Counted from the first letter of the stretch, positions 17,459 through 26,997 are shown. The stretch is DNA of 64,000 nucleotides from Streptomyces liliifuscus (GCF_016598615.1 NZ_CP066831.1:744001-808000); one strand, 5' to 3'. Numbers and translations are program-made. The notes: generated by a model not told the origin, from the letters alone.

Positions 17459-18562
17459 TCAGCTCGTCCTTTCGGTCACCGTTACGTGAGCGGCCGTGCG
17501 TGTCAGTTCGGGGTGGCTGAGGACGTCGGTGCTGTCGATGAACTGGTCGACGGTGCCGATCGTCGGCAGGGAGCCGATGGCCGGGTCGGTGATGCGGGCA
17601 ATCAGCGCCTCGGTGAAGCGTTCGGCGTGCAGCACTTGGAATGGTCTGCTGTGGTAGGGCCGCGTGGTGGGGTCGACGGGGTCGGTGAGGCCGAGCTGGT
17701 TGTGCATGACCGCGACGGCCTCGTAGGCGCGGGTCAAGTGGTGCTCCCGGAGGTGCCAGTCGGTGGCGGCGAGGGCCGCGGTGAGGACCGGGGTGAGGGA
17801 GGACGCCCGGGGAATGCGGGCGAAGGCGCTGCCGAGCCACTTGCTGTACGGCGGATAGCGGCGGTCCATGAGCAGGCAGAGCCTCATCACATCGCGCACC
17901 AGACGAGCGGCGACGACAGCGGATCCCAGCTCGTCGCCCACTTCGCCGCAACGGCCGACGAAGGCCTCCTCCTGGGAGATGCGCTGCCACTGGCAGGCGA
18001 GCAAATGGAGCCAGAGATCGTGCGGGTACCAGTCGAGGGCTGCGCGCGCCGGTACGAGCCGACCGAGTCCGTCGTGGAAGACGGCACCGCCGGTGACCTC
18101 GGCGAGCAGTTGCGTGGGCGTGGCCAGCCAGTCCGCCGGTGTGACGTCCCTGCACGGGTCGAAGCCGAGTTGCGCGGTGAACCAGGCGCCCAGGTCCGTG
18201 ACTTCGATTCGATGGTGGACCGGCCCGTCGGTCGTCTCCATGACCCCAATGCCCGCTTCACCGGCCGGGGCGAAGTGCGTCGGGTAGCCGCGGAAAGTCT
18301 TGGGCAGGCGTTCGGAGAGCAGCTCGGTGATCCTCGCGCCATGGCGGGTGACGTCCTGCGGGTCCAAGAAGAGCTGCAGGCGGGGGCCCCACTCGTGGTC
18401 GGCGGAGCGGGCGGTGTCGAATCCGAGGACTTCCGAGCCACTGCCCAGGCGCGCGGCGGAGTGCGCAATTCCGGGGACGGCCTCGTCCAGCAATGGCCGT
18501 ACGGCTTCGAAGTAGAAGTGGCGGCAGAGTTCCAGCCCGGGGATGAAGGACGGCTTGGTCAT
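17459..18562 (-). CDS. DUF4037 family nucleotidyltransferase-like protein
   Basis: 367 residues from ATG 18562. Residues 30-60 read GSGSEVLGFDTARSADHEWGPRLQLFL, which matches the G-S-G-S-x-V-x-G-x-D and S-x-D-H-x-W-G-P pattern of DUF4037, a family with a polymerase-beta-like nucleotidyltransferase N-terminus. The C-terminal half is helical. Substrate unknown; some relatives sit with aminoglycoside-type transferases or toxin systems, but no partner is seen here. An in-frame ATG 78 bases upstream adds an arginine-rich tail that looks non-coding. Confidence 0.78.
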   Translation of the reverse strand: MTKPSFIPGLELCRHFYFEAVRPLLDEAVPGIAHSAARLGSGSEVLGFDTARSADHEWGPRLQLFLDPQDVTRHGARITELLSERLPKTFRGYPTHFAPAGEAGIGVMETTDGPVHHRIEVTDLGAWFTAQLGFDPCRDVTPADWLATPTQLLAEVTGGAVFHDGLGRLVPARAALDWYPHDLWLHLLACQWQRISQEEAFVGRCGEVGDELGSAVVAARLVRDVMRLCLLMDRRYPPYSKWLGSAFARIPRASSLTPVLTAALAATDWHLREHHLTRAYEAVAVMHNQLGLTDPVDPTTRPYHSRPFQVLHAERFTEALIARITDPAIGSLPTIGTVDQFIDSTDVLSHPELTRTAAHVTVTERTS

Positions 18563-18733
18563 GCCGTGGAGGGTGCCGGATCGGCGTACGGTCGGTCGAA
18601 GGCTTTTCCACGTCCGGCGGGGGCGGCTGACCGCGCGCATGGCCTGCTGTTCTTCGAACCGACCCTGCCAACGGCAAAGCTGACGATCCTTCGGGGGCCT
18701 ACGGACGCCACTCAGCCATGGCGCCGCTCCCGA

Positions 18734-19171
18734 TCACGCGGGAGGAGAGAGCTGTTCGCGTACCCATGCCGGATCGGGGTTGACGTGCGGTCGGCCCGCA
18801 ACGAAGACAGTCGGCACGGTCTCATTGCCGTCGTTGGCTGCCCTCACCACAGCTGCTCCATCCGCGTCACGCCAGATGTCGACCCAGTGCAACCGGCGGG
18901 CGCTGCGGCCCAACCGCATGCGCAGTCGCTGGCAGTAGACGCAACCCGGCCGCCAGAAGACGACCGGCCGGCCGTCGACCGCACTGCGGCGTTGTGCCTC
19001 CAGGGCACCGATCGACCTCGGGAAAATCAGGGGCGAGTTGACGCCTGCGAGCAGCAGAAACACCAGCAGGAGCGCTACGGCCGCGCCGGTGCTCCCTCTC
19101 AGGGTCAGCCCAGCGGCAACGACTGAGCCACTGAGTACAAGCAACATCGGCAGGATCCAGGCGCGCATCAT
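18734..19171 (-). CDS. Membrane-anchored glutaredoxin/mycoredoxin-like protein
   Basis: 145 residues. The first 50 hold two hydrophobic helices (ILPMLLVLSGSVVAAGLTL and AAVALLLVFLLLAGV). The remainder is a glutaredoxin fold with redox pair CVYC in VVFWRPGCVYCQRLR and the cis-proline loop TVPTVFVAG. The Cys-x-x-Cys form suggests dithiol exchange, possibly with mycothiol, the actinobacterial thiol. The domain most likely faces the cytosol after two membrane passes. It is divergent from the MFS gene at 19294. Confidence 0.85.
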   Translation of the reverse strand: MMRAWILPMLLVLSGSVVAAGLTLRGSTGAAVALLLVFLLLAGVNSPLIFPRSIGALEAQRRSAVDGRPVVFWRPGCVYCQRLRMRLGRSARRLHWVDIWRDADGAAVVRAANDGNETVPTVFVAGRPHVNPDPAWVREQLSPPA

Positions 19172-19293
19172 GATGACTCAGGCTATCGAGCCGCAAAGGG
19201 AGCCGTTCCTGGGCGTCCGCCACTTTCCGTAATGGCGGCGCGTCGGGCACGCCGCGCCGGTGCCCCACGGCTCGCGGGATTACCGTCGGCGGC

Positions 19294-20487
19294 ATGGACG
19301 GTGATCGCCGAGGGTGGCTCCAGTGTTTGCTCAGCGGGGCGGTGTTCGCCGTGTGCATGGCCGGTACGACGCTGCCGACCCCGCTCTACCCCCTCTATCA
19401 GGAGAAGTTCGGGTTCTCCGAGCTGACGGTGACCGTCGTGTACGCCGTGTACGCCTTCGCGGTCATCGCCGTGCTGCTGCTGGCGGGCAACGTCTCGGAT
19501 GCCGTGGGCAGGCGCCCGGTGCTGCTCTGGGGCCTGGGGTTCGCGGCGGCCAGCGCCATCTGCTTCCTGTGTGCCACCGGACTTGGCTGGCTCTATGTGG
19601 GGCGGTTGTTCTCGGGGCTGTCCGCCGGTCTCTTCACCGGGGCAGCCACGGTGTATGTGATGGAGCTGGCACCGGAGGGCGGTGCGTCCCGGGCCACGTT
19701 CGTGGCGACCGCCGCCAACATGGGCGGGCTGGGCTGCGGTCCACTGCTCGCCGGAGTCCTCGCCGAGTACGCCGCCTGGCCGCTGTATCTCCCGTTCGTC
19801 GTGCACCTCGCGCTGGCGACCGGTTCGGCCGCCCTCCTGCTGTGGTGGCTGCCGGAGACCGTGCGCGAGCGGCGGCCGCTGAGCACGGTGCGGCCCCAGC
19901 GGCCCGGTGTGCCCCCGCAGGTGCGGAAGGCGTTCGTGCCTGCGGCGATCGCCTCGTTCGCGGGGTTCGCACTGTTCGGGGTGTTCACGTCGGTCAGCCC
20001 GGCGTTCCTGGCGCAGTTCCTGGACGTGGACAATCACGCCGTCAGTGGCCTCGTCGTCGCGCTCGCCTTCTTCTCCTCGACCGCAGGGCAACTGGCGGTC
20101 GGCCGGGTCGGGTTGGAACGGTCGCTGCCGCTTGGCTGCGCCGGGCTCCTCGCCGGGCTGGCGCTGCTCGCGGGCGCACTGCACTGGGACCTGCTCTCGC
20201 TGGTGGTGCTGAGCGCGATCGTCGGCGGGGTCGGGCAGGGTCTGGCGTTTCGCGGTGCGCTCTCCGCGGTGGCCCAGGCGTCTCCCGCGGACCGCCGGGC
20301 GTCGGTGATCTCGACGCTGTTCGTGGTGGCATACGCGGGCATCTCGGTGCCGGTGATCGGTGTGGGACTACTGACGAGTCCGATCGGCCTGGAGGGCGCC
20401 GGGCTGGTGTTCATCGCCTGCATGGCCGTCCTGGTGTCGACCGCGGGCGTCTACTTGCTCCGGCGACCGGTACGAACGACTACGTGA
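19294..20487 (+). CDS. MFS transporter (12-TM, drug-efflux type)
   Basis: 397 residues with twelve hydrophobic segments. Loop 2-3 carries GNVSDAVGRRPVLL, the motif A of the major facilitator superfamily. The C-terminal half repeats the fold with SFAGFALFGVFTSVSPAFL. It probably exports a small hydrophobic compound with proton exchange. No regulator is adjacent on the same strand; it converges with a TetX-like monooxygenase, and the two stops are about 35 bases apart. Substrate unknown. Confidence 0.9.
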   Translation: MDGDRRGWLQCLLSGAVFAVCMAGTTLPTPLYPLYQEKFGFSELTVTVVYAVYAFAVIAVLLLAGNVSDAVGRRPVLLWGLGFAAASAICFLCATGLGWLYVGRLFSGLSAGLFTGAATVYVMELAPEGGASRATFVATAANMGGLGCGPLLAGVLAEYAAWPLYLPFVVHLALATGSAALLLWWLPETVRERRPLSTVRPQRPGVPPQVRKAFVPAAIASFAGFALFGVFTSVSPAFLAQFLDVDNHAVSGLVVALAFFSSTAGQLAVGRVGLERSLPLGCAGLLAGLALLAGALHWDLLSLVVLSAIVGGVGQGLAFRGALSAVAQASPADRRASVISTLFVVAYAGISVPVIGVGLLTSPIGLEGAGLVFIACMAVLVSTAGVYLLRRPVRTTT

Positions 20488-20521
20488 GGTGTGGGCTCCC
20501 CCTGGGGTGCTGCGGGCAGCG

Positions 20522-21691
20522 TCAGTTGTCGGCGTGGCCGTGGGAGGCGAACTGGTCGTACAGGCCCTGCAGAGCGTTGTCGCCGAACATCAGCTCCAGG
20601 CTGGCGGCGGAGTCAGCGGCGGACGCCTCGCTGCGAGGGAAGAGTTCCTGTTCGTAGGCAGTGAGGGCGGACTCCTTGTCCCTGGAGTGGTCGGCGATCG
20701 CCCGGCCGAGCTGGGCGCCGTCGAACATGGCCAGGTTGGCTCCCTCCCCTGCGAAGGGGGACATCAGGTGCGCGGCGTCGCCGAGGAGGGTGACACCGAC
20801 TCGGTGGTCCCAGCGGTGGCCGACGGGCAGGGCGTGGATACGGCGGGGAACCGCGGGGCCGTCGGCGTCGGCGACCAGCGCGCGCAGATCCTCGTGCCAG
20901 CCGTCGAAGTGGGCGAGGACCTGCTTCTTCGCGGTCTCCGTGTCGGTGAAGTCGATGGTGTCCAGCCAGCCCTCGGCCGCCTTGACCGCGGTGTAGACGT
21001 GGATGCTGCCGTCGGACTCGTTGTGCGCGAGGAAGCCCTTGTGGTCGCCGAGGCAGATGAAGAATCCATCTCCGACCACCGCGGCGGCGGCCGGGTGGCG
21101 GGAGGCGGCCTCCAACAGGTCGGTCTCGACGAAGGAGATCCCCGTGTAGGCGGGGAGGGCATCGGAGACAAGGGGGCGGATGCGCGACCAGGCGCCGTCC
21201 GCACCGACGAGCAGATCAGTGGTGATCGCCGTGCCGTCCGCGAAGGTCACCTCGTGACGGCCGTGGTCCAGCTCCCGGGCGCCGGTAGCACGTTTTCCCC
21301 AGCGAACGGTGCCCGCCGGAAGCGAGTCCAACAACAGGTCGCGCAGTTGCCCGCGGTCCACTTCGGGGCGGTCGCCGTTGCCGTCGTCCTCCTGCGCCAG
21401 GCGCACCGATCCCTGTGGGTCGACGAGGCGCATCGCCTCGCCGCCGGGATGGATCAGCTTGCGGAATTCGTCGTACAGATCCGCGGCGCGCAGCGCGGCT
21501 TGTCCGGAGTTCTCGTGGATGTCGAGCATGCCGCCCTGAGTACGGACCTCGGGTGATGCTTCCAGGTCGAAGACGGTCGCCTCGATGCCGTGGACGTGCA
21601 GCACCCGGGCCAGGGTGAGGCCGCCGAGGCCGCCACCGATGATCGCGATGGGGTGGTGTCGGGTGGGCTGGGTGGAACCGTTGTCGGTCAT
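20522..21691 (-). CDS. TetX-like FAD-dependent monooxygenase
   Basis: 389 residues from ATG 21691, which follows AAGGAG by 5 bases. It has the class A flavoprotein monooxygenase signatures: IIGGGLGGLTLARVLHVHG at the N-terminus, LVGADGAWSRIRPLV in the middle and TLLGDAAHLMSPFAGEGAN for the FAD ribityl site. PFAGEGANLAMFDGAQL is characteristic of the TetX/TetX2 subgroup that hydroxylates tetracyclines. A TetR regulator gene ends about 50 bases upstream in the same operon. Activity on tetracyclines is possible but unproved; the natural substrate could be another aromatic compound. Confidence 0.88.
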   Translation of the reverse strand: MTDNGSTQPTRHHPIAIIGGGLGGLTLARVLHVHGIEATVFDLEASPEVRTQGGMLDIHENSGQAALRAADLYDEFRKLIHPGGEAMRLVDPQGSVRLAQEDDGNGDRPEVDRGQLRDLLLDSLPAGTVRWGKRATGARELDHGRHEVTFADGTAITTDLLVGADGAWSRIRPLVSDALPAYTGISFVETDLLEAASRHPAAAAVVGDGFFICLGDHKGFLAHNESDGSIHVYTAVKAAEGWLDTIDFTDTETAKKQVLAHFDGWHEDLRALVADADGPAVPRRIHALPVGHRWDHRVGVTLLGDAAHLMSPFAGEGANLAMFDGAQLGRAIADHSRDKESALTAYEQELFPRSEASAADSAASLELMFGDNALQGLYDQFASHGHADN

Positions 21692-21740
21692 GGCTGCTCC
21701 TTGCACTGGTCGAAGTACTGGTCGAAGCGATGGGGAGGGT

Positions 21741-22478
21741 TCAGCTGCCGCTGCGGTCCGTGTCCGGCGTCGGAGCGGGGCTGGGGGTGGGGCTGGGGGT
21801 AGGAGTGTGGGCGATGCCGTGAATCAGTGCTTGAAAGCACCAGGTCATGCGGTCCTCGGGCGATCCGGCCAGGAGGCTTGCCGCCAGCGTGTGGACGTGG
21901 GGGTGGGTCTTCTCGTCGACGCCGTGGATTGCACGAGTGAGGGCGTCCCATTCCTGCTCGGCGTCCGCCGCCTGCCTGCGGGTGGACTGCTCGGCCGCGG
22001 TGGCGGTGGCGAACTGCAGCAGGACGTCCACGCCCCAGGCGGCCTGCGTGCGCGGTACGCCGCCCTCGTCCAGGAGAGCCAGCAGCCGCTCCAGCAGCCG
22101 CAGGTAGTGCTCGCCGTTGGGCCGGGCGGTCAGAGCCGAGCGGGCCAGCGCCGGATGCTCGAAGAGCATGTCGGAGTAGGAGGTGAGCACCCCCGCGAGC
22201 CTGTCGCGCCAGTCGCCTTCGCCCCCAGCGGGGTCCAGTTCGACCTCGCCGAGCAGCTCGTCCAGGACGGCCGCGTGCAGTTCGGCGGTGTTGGCCACGT
22301 ACACGTACAACGAGGCCGGTCCGGTGTCCAGCTCCTGCGCCAGGAGCCGCATGGTCACCTTCTCCAGCCCTTCGGCACGCATGAGGGCGACCGCCGTCGC
22401 GACGATCCCTTCGCGGGTCAGCGCCGGTTTCGCCGGACGCTCCCGCCTGCTGGTCGGTGTTCTGCGTCGTTCTGTCAC
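21741..22478 (-). CDS. TetR family repressor of the TetX-like operon
   Basis: 245 residues from GTG 22478 (VTERRRTPTSRRERP). The DNA-binding domain is LTREGIVATAVALMRAEGLEKVTMRLLAQELDTGPASLYVYV; it is followed by a long helical ligand domain. The C-terminus ends in a Pro/Thr/Ser tandem tract (PTPSPTPSPAPTP) encoded by hexamer repeats. The promoter region directly upstream has two strong palindromes that are the probable operators. It precedes the monooxygenase gene, so it should autoregulate and induce the enzyme in response to its substrate. Confidence 0.9.
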   Translation of the reverse strand: MTERRRTPTSRRERPAKPALTREGIVATAVALMRAEGLEKVTMRLLAQELDTGPASLYVYVANTAELHAAVLDELLGEVELDPAGGEGDWRDRLAGVLTSYSDMLFEHPALARSALTARPNGEHYLRLLERLLALLDEGGVPRTQAAWGVDVLLQFATATAAEQSTRRQAADAEQEWDALTRAIHGVDEKTHPHVHTLAASLLAGSPEDRMTWCFQALIHGIAHTPTPSPTPSPAPTPDTDRSGS

Positions 22479-22491
22479 ACCACAACGGTAA

Positions 22492-22534
22492 CGAACATGT
22501 TCGCCAGAAACAAGTTCGTGACGAACATGTTCGT
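22492..22534. promoter_or_regulatory. Paired palindromic TetR operators
   Basis: CGAACATGTTCG (22492-22503) and ACGAACATGTTCGT (22521-22534) are perfect palindromes sharing the same core. Their centres are 30 bases apart, about three helical turns. A weaker GTTCG-TGA-CGAAC repeat lies between. They sit 14-56 bases upstream of the TetR start codon. Confidence 0.85.
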
Positions 22535-22635
22535 GATTCAGGAGCAGACTCAGGACGCGCTCAGGACGTGACCAGGCACCCCAGCAACTCGTCGACGTCG
22601 AAATCCACGAGCCACTCGGTCCCGGTCCAGGCAGG

Positions 22636-24162
22636 ATGCCCTCTGTGAACGACCTCCTGTGCGGGCTCGCCGCCAATACGGCTCTGCCGTCCGAGTTGGT
22701 CGACCGGCTCATCGCGGTCGCGGACGACGACATCGCCGCGGACCTCGCCGGCCGCGCGGACCTCAGCCATGCGCAGGCGATTGCGCTGGTCTCGCGCGTC
22801 GAAGAGAGCGCCGAGCGGCTTGCGTACGAGGGCCGGCTGACCGCTGCCGACATCGATCCCGCGGCACAGCCGCACGCCGCCCTCGCCTTGCTCCTCGAAG
22901 GCGCCGGCAGACCGGAGTGGGCGCGCCTGCTCGCGGCAGATCCGCTCGTCGAGCGCCGGGAGAAACTGGCTGCCTGTCCCGGCCTCCCGTCCGATGTGGT
23001 GGAGTCGCTTGCCGCGGACTCGGACATACGAGTCGTCGCGGAGCTCGCGCTGTATGCCACACCGGACACGGCGACCAGGCTCGCGGGACATCCGCACGCC
23101 GAGGTCCGCCGCGCGGTGGCGGCAAACGAGGCAACACCGCCGACCGTGCTGGCGGCGCTGACCACAGGCGAAGGGCTGCCTCCCGTACAACGGTGTCTGG
23201 TCTGCGACCGCGAGGAAACACCGTTCGCGCATGACCCTCAATGCGCCCGGCTCGACTGCGACCTACTGCCGGGCGCCTCCTGCGACGGCTCCCACGAGTC
23301 CACCCTGCATGACACCCAGCAAGCGGTTCTGGGGAACCCTGCCACACCCACCGAGGCCGCCATCGGCTTTGCCGACCATCCTTCGACACTGCTCCGCTGG
23401 GCACTCGCTGCCCGCCCGGACCTGCCTTCGGAGGTGTGCGGACGGCTCGCCGTGGACGGCATTCCTGGGGTACGAGCCGACCTCGCCGAGAATCCCGCGA
23501 TCGACGAAGCCCTGATCCGCGTACTGGCCGACGACCATGGCCACGATGTGCGGCGCAGGCTCGCGCACAATCCACACGTACCGCTCGACGTACTCACCGG
23601 CCTGGCCGCCGACGCCAGGATCGGCGCCACACTGCTGCCGCGGATCGCCACAGCTTCGCCCAGGGAGGTTGAGGAACTGGCCAAGTCACCGAACCCGGCC
23701 GCGCGGATGCTCCTGGCCCAACGACGCGACCTGCGGGCCGAGATACGCGACGCGTTGGCCGGCGACCCTGACGCGAAAGTGGTCAAGTCCATCGCTGGGC
23801 ACCCCGGCCTCTCCGAGGCGCAGTTGCGCACGATGGTCGACCGGCACGGAGTCCAGGTCCTCGCCAAGGTGGCTGCCAATCCGGACGCGACTCCGGCGCT
23901 GTTGGAGTACGTGACCCGGCACCGACCACCGGTCCAGAAGGCGTTGCGCGAGGTCGCCCGGCATCGCAATGCGACCGCCCCGGCGCTGCTCGTCTGCTTG
24001 GCAGACAGAAGGGCGAGGCCCATCGCCGCCGGGCATCCCGCACTCCCGCCGCCGGTGATCGTGGAACTCCTCGCCGACACCGACTGGCAGGTGGTTCAAG
24101 CAGCTGCCGCCAACTCGTCACTGCCGCCTGCGGCGATGTGGGACCTGGTGCCCCAGCTGTAG
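22636..24162 (+). CDS. Leucine-rich-repeat-variant (LRV)-like helical repeat protein with cysteine cluster
   Basis: 508 residues, almost entirely tandem helical units of about 24 residues with the pattern N-P-x-(A/T)-P-x-x-(V/L)-L-x-x-L-A, for example NPHVPLDVLTGLAADA and NPDATPALLEYVT. This fits the LRV/ARM-like solenoid. A short insertion near residues 188-225 contains CLVC, then HDPQC, CARLDC and ASC, five cysteines in all, suited to zinc or an iron-sulphur cluster. The founding Azotobacter LRV protein also carries an Fe-S cluster, by established knowledge. A GTG at 22645 is an alternative start. No partner gene. Confidence 0.75.
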   Translation: MPSVNDLLCGLAANTALPSELVDRLIAVADDDIAADLAGRADLSHAQAIALVSRVEESAERLAYEGRLTAADIDPAAQPHAALALLLEGAGRPEWARLLAADPLVERREKLAACPGLPSDVVESLAADSDIRVVAELALYATPDTATRLAGHPHAEVRRAVAANEATPPTVLAALTTGEGLPPVQRCLVCDREETPFAHDPQCARLDCDLLPGASCDGSHESTLHDTQQAVLGNPATPTEAAIGFADHPSTLLRWALAARPDLPSEVCGRLAVDGIPGVRADLAENPAIDEALIRVLADDHGHDVRRRLAHNPHVPLDVLTGLAADARIGATLLPRIATASPREVEELAKSPNPAARMLLAQRRDLRAEIRDALAGDPDAKVVKSIAGHPGLSEAQLRTMVDRHGVQVLAKVAANPDATPALLEYVTRHRPPVQKALREVARHRNATAPALLVCLADRRARPIAAGHPALPPPVIVELLADTDWQVVQAAAANSSLPPAAMWDLVPQL

Positions 24163-24223
24163 TGGCAGCACCCCCGGAGGCCGAGGTGTGGGCGGCAGGG
24201 ACCACTGATCCCCGCCGCCCCAC

Positions 24224-25447
24224 TCACCGGGAGCCAAGCTCGCCGGGGAAGTCCTCGGTGTGTTCGGGCAATGTGAGAGCCGTGTGGGCCGGGCGCCCGG
24301 ATTTCGGTGGCAAGGCGGTGAGGCCGCGGAGTTTCTTGTTGCGCCGTTCAAGAGCATCGGCAGTGGTGGGGAAAAGCGCCGCGTCGCCTTCGCCGACCTG
24401 TGCCTGGTTCAGTTCGACGAATGCGCGGATTTCGAGTTCGTACGCGGCGAAGGCCGCGGTGTGGTCGCGATGGGCGGCCAGCGAACCCGCGAGCATGTAG
24501 GCGCCGACGAGGGCGAGGCTGGACCCTTGCCCGGTCAGGAACGAAGGGGCGTAGGCGGCATCGCCGAGGAGCGCGACCCGGCCACTGGACCAGCACGGCA
24601 TGTGGACTTGGCTCACGGTGTCGAAGAACGCGTCGTTCGCGTGGCGCATGGCGGCGACCATGGCCGGGATTTCCCATCCGTCGTCGGCGAAGGTGGTGGC
24701 GACGAGATCACGTTGCGCCTCCGGGGCGCGGAGGACATCGCGAGGCGGTTCAGGGTGGGCGAAGTTGAGGAATGCGTGTAGCTCGTTGCTGTCCTTGACC
24801 GCGTAGAGCGCCGCGGCCCTTCCGGGAGTGTTCCAGATGAGTGCTTCGTGGGAGAGCCCAAAGGTGTTGGGCATGGTGAATATGGCGAAGCAGTACCCCA
24901 AATAGCGGTGGAATTGATCCTCGGGTCCGAATACAAGCTCTCGGGTACGCGAGTGCAGTCCGTCCGCGCCCAGGACCAGATCGAAGGTGCGCTGGACGCC
25001 GCTGCGGAGGGTGACGTCGACTCCGTGCTGGTGTTCCTTGAGTGCGTCGATGGAGTCGTCGAACACGAACTCCACCTCGTCGCGGACGGCACCGTACAGG
25101 AGTTCCGCCAAATCCCCGCGAGGCACCTCGACATCATGTCCCTCGACACCGCCGACCACCGCCTGTGGATGAACCACCGCCGCCTCACTGCCATCGGCGT
25201 TGAGGAAGGTCAACCGGCGCGACTCGATATGCGCTTTCTGGAGCTGCGGCAGGATTCCCATTCGGCGAGCGACCTCCACCGCGGTGCCGCGCACGTCGAT
25301 CGGGTACCCGCCGCCACGAAGTCCGCTGGACTTCTCCACCACCGTCACAGCGAATCCGTACCGTTGCAGCCAGAACGCCACGGCGGGACCCGCGATGCTC
25401 GCGCCGGAAACCAGGACCGAACCCTTCGTTGCGGTTCTTGTGTTCAT
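24224..25447 (-). CDS. FAD-dependent monooxygenase (aromatic hydroxylase-like)
   Basis: 407 residues. N-terminal dinucleotide motif SVLVSGASIAGPAVAFWL has a Ser-Ile-Ala variation of GxGxxG that is common in this actinobacterial subgroup. The DG motif is LVLGADGLHSRTREL and the GD motif is VALLGDAAYAPSFLTGQG. It should hydroxylate a phenolic substrate using NAD(P)H. It starts 18 bases after the stop of the MFS gene, so the pair is an operon, which suits modification plus export of a toxic aromatic. The operon carries the shared upstream module seen at two other sites. Confidence 0.88.
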   Translation of the reverse strand: MNTRTATKGSVLVSGASIAGPAVAFWLQRYGFAVTVVEKSSGLRGGGYPIDVRGTAVEVARRMGILPQLQKAHIESRRLTFLNADGSEAAVVHPQAVVGGVEGHDVEVPRGDLAELLYGAVRDEVEFVFDDSIDALKEHQHGVDVTLRSGVQRTFDLVLGADGLHSRTRELVFGPEDQFHRYLGYCFAIFTMPNTFGLSHEALIWNTPGRAAALYAVKDSNELHAFLNFAHPEPPRDVLRAPEAQRDLVATTFADDGWEIPAMVAAMRHANDAFFDTVSQVHMPCWSSGRVALLGDAAYAPSFLTGQGSSLALVGAYMLAGSLAAHRDHTAAFAAYELEIRAFVELNQAQVGEGDAALFPTTADALERRNKKLRGLTALPPKSGRPAHTALTLPEHTEDFPGELGSR

Positions 25448-25465
25448 TCGTCAACTCCCAGTTCG

Positions 25466-26953
25466 TTATGAGGAATTCGGAATTCGAAGGCCGGCCGTGT
25501 CCCGCTCCAGCTCGGGCGACGGCGAGTTGCGGCTGAGGCGTGTGCTTCGTACGAGCATGACGACCAGTACCGCGGCGATTGCGAAGGCGCCCGAGGCGAT
25601 CGCGATGTAGCTGTACACGCCCGTGGCCGAGTTCGTCGTCTCGCCGTCGACGACCACGGCGGTCGACTTGAGCACGGCCGCGCCCACGAAATTCAGGACC
25701 ACCGAGCCGATCGAGACCATGACCATGACGAGGCTGGACACGATGCCCTGCCGTTCGGCGGACGCCAGGCTGCCCGCCATGTTGAAGCCGGATGTCCCGA
25801 GCGCTCCTACCGTGACTCCCAGCAGGAATGCGCAGCCGAGCGCGGCGGCAAGTTGGGAAGCCCCGAGGAACATCCCGATGGTCACCACCGTTCCGAGCAT
25901 GACCGTCCCGGCCAGCGTCGAGGCCGGTCCGACGCGTGCTGCAAGCCAGCCGGCCACCGGGCCCCCGAGCATGACTCCGAGTCCCGGCGCCGCGAGCAAC
26001 TGCGCGACTGACCCCTGGTCGGCCAGTCCGTACCCGAGTTGCTGATCCGCCGAGACGTCACCGATGAGAGGGATGAGCTGCAGCATGCTCTGGTACGAAC
26101 CGGCTCCGAGGAAGACGACGAGGAGCATGAGTACCAGTGGCCCATCGAGGTCCCTGACGTCGATCAGGGGGTCGGGCTTTCGACTGGAGACCAGAAACCA
26201 CCTGGCCAGCGCCGCGATGCCACCGACGAGGAGAGCCAGCGGGCCGGCGGCGAGCCAGCCGAGGTCCGAGCCCAGACTGACGTAGCTGAGCACCCCGGCG
26301 AGACCTCCGCCGAGGAGGAGGGCACCGCCGACGTCGATCCTGCCCGGTGTCCTGACCAGGGATTCGGGAATGACTTTGTGCACGCAGATCGCCATCACAG
26401 CCCCGACAAAGGCCGACAGGAGGAACAAGATCTGGAAGCCGAACTCCGTGGCCAGCTTCTCGATGAGGAAACGGGACGCGATGTTGAGCACCGCGGAGCT
26501 CGAGGTGACGATGCCTACGACGATCATCGCGATGCGGGGTGCGCAGACACCGCGAACGATCGCGACGGACAGGAACACGGCGGCCAGGGACGCTCCCTGA
26601 AGCATGCGCCCAGGCACGAATATCCAGATGCTGGGGGCCACGGCGCACAGGAGGGCACCCGCGCAGCTGAGGAGCAACGCCAGTACGAGCACCCGGCGCT
26701 TGCCGTAGATGTCGGCGCTCTTTCCGAGCAGGGGCGCCCACATCACCCCCGCCAGCATCGCGGTGGCGTTGAGCCACGCCGCCTGGTCGGTACCGAAATG
26801 GTCCAGCATCTCCGGGAGGACGAGCAGCGGCGCGGTGATGGCCGAGTCGACCACGAAGTTCACCAGGGCCAGAACAACCACCAGGCCGATGAGCCGCCCG
26901 TTCCATCTCGTGTGCAGTCCGGTGTCCGTACTTCCGGTCCTGGTCTGCTGCAT
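25466..26953 (-). CDS. MFS transporter (DHA2-type, 14 TM)
   Basis: 495 residues from ATG 26953, preceded by GAGGAG. About fourteen hydrophobic segments; the loop GKSADIYGKRRVLVLALL is motif A and PGRMLQGASLAAVFLSVAIVRG is motif C-like. This matches the DHA2 proton-coupled multidrug exporters. It leads an operon with a flavin monooxygenase. Its upstream region carries module copy A, shared with the ABC transporter operon. Confidence 0.9.
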   Translation of the reverse strand: MQQTRTGSTDTGLHTRWNGRLIGLVVVLALVNFVVDSAITAPLLVLPEMLDHFGTDQAAWLNATAMLAGVMWAPLLGKSADIYGKRRVLVLALLLSCAGALLCAVAPSIWIFVPGRMLQGASLAAVFLSVAIVRGVCAPRIAMIVVGIVTSSSAVLNIASRFLIEKLATEFGFQILFLLSAFVGAVMAICVHKVIPESLVRTPGRIDVGGALLLGGGLAGVLSYVSLGSDLGWLAAGPLALLVGGIAALARWFLVSSRKPDPLIDVRDLDGPLVLMLLVVFLGAGSYQSMLQLIPLIGDVSADQQLGYGLADQGSVAQLLAAPGLGVMLGGPVAGWLAARVGPASTLAGTVMLGTVVTIGMFLGASQLAAALGCAFLLGVTVGALGTSGFNMAGSLASAERQGIVSSLVMVMVSIGSVVLNFVGAAVLKSTAVVVDGETTNSATGVYSYIAIASGAFAIAAVLVVMLVRSTRLSRNSPSPELERDTAGLRIPNSS

Positions 26954-26997
26954 TGAGGACTCCTCACTACGGGTTCGCGTGCGTCTACTTGCGACGG

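Noticed and set aside
25466..26953. MFS transporter as exporter of the phz-locus product
   Set aside because: It lies 11 kb away, is co-operonic with another monooxygenase and shares its promoter module with the ABC operon instead.
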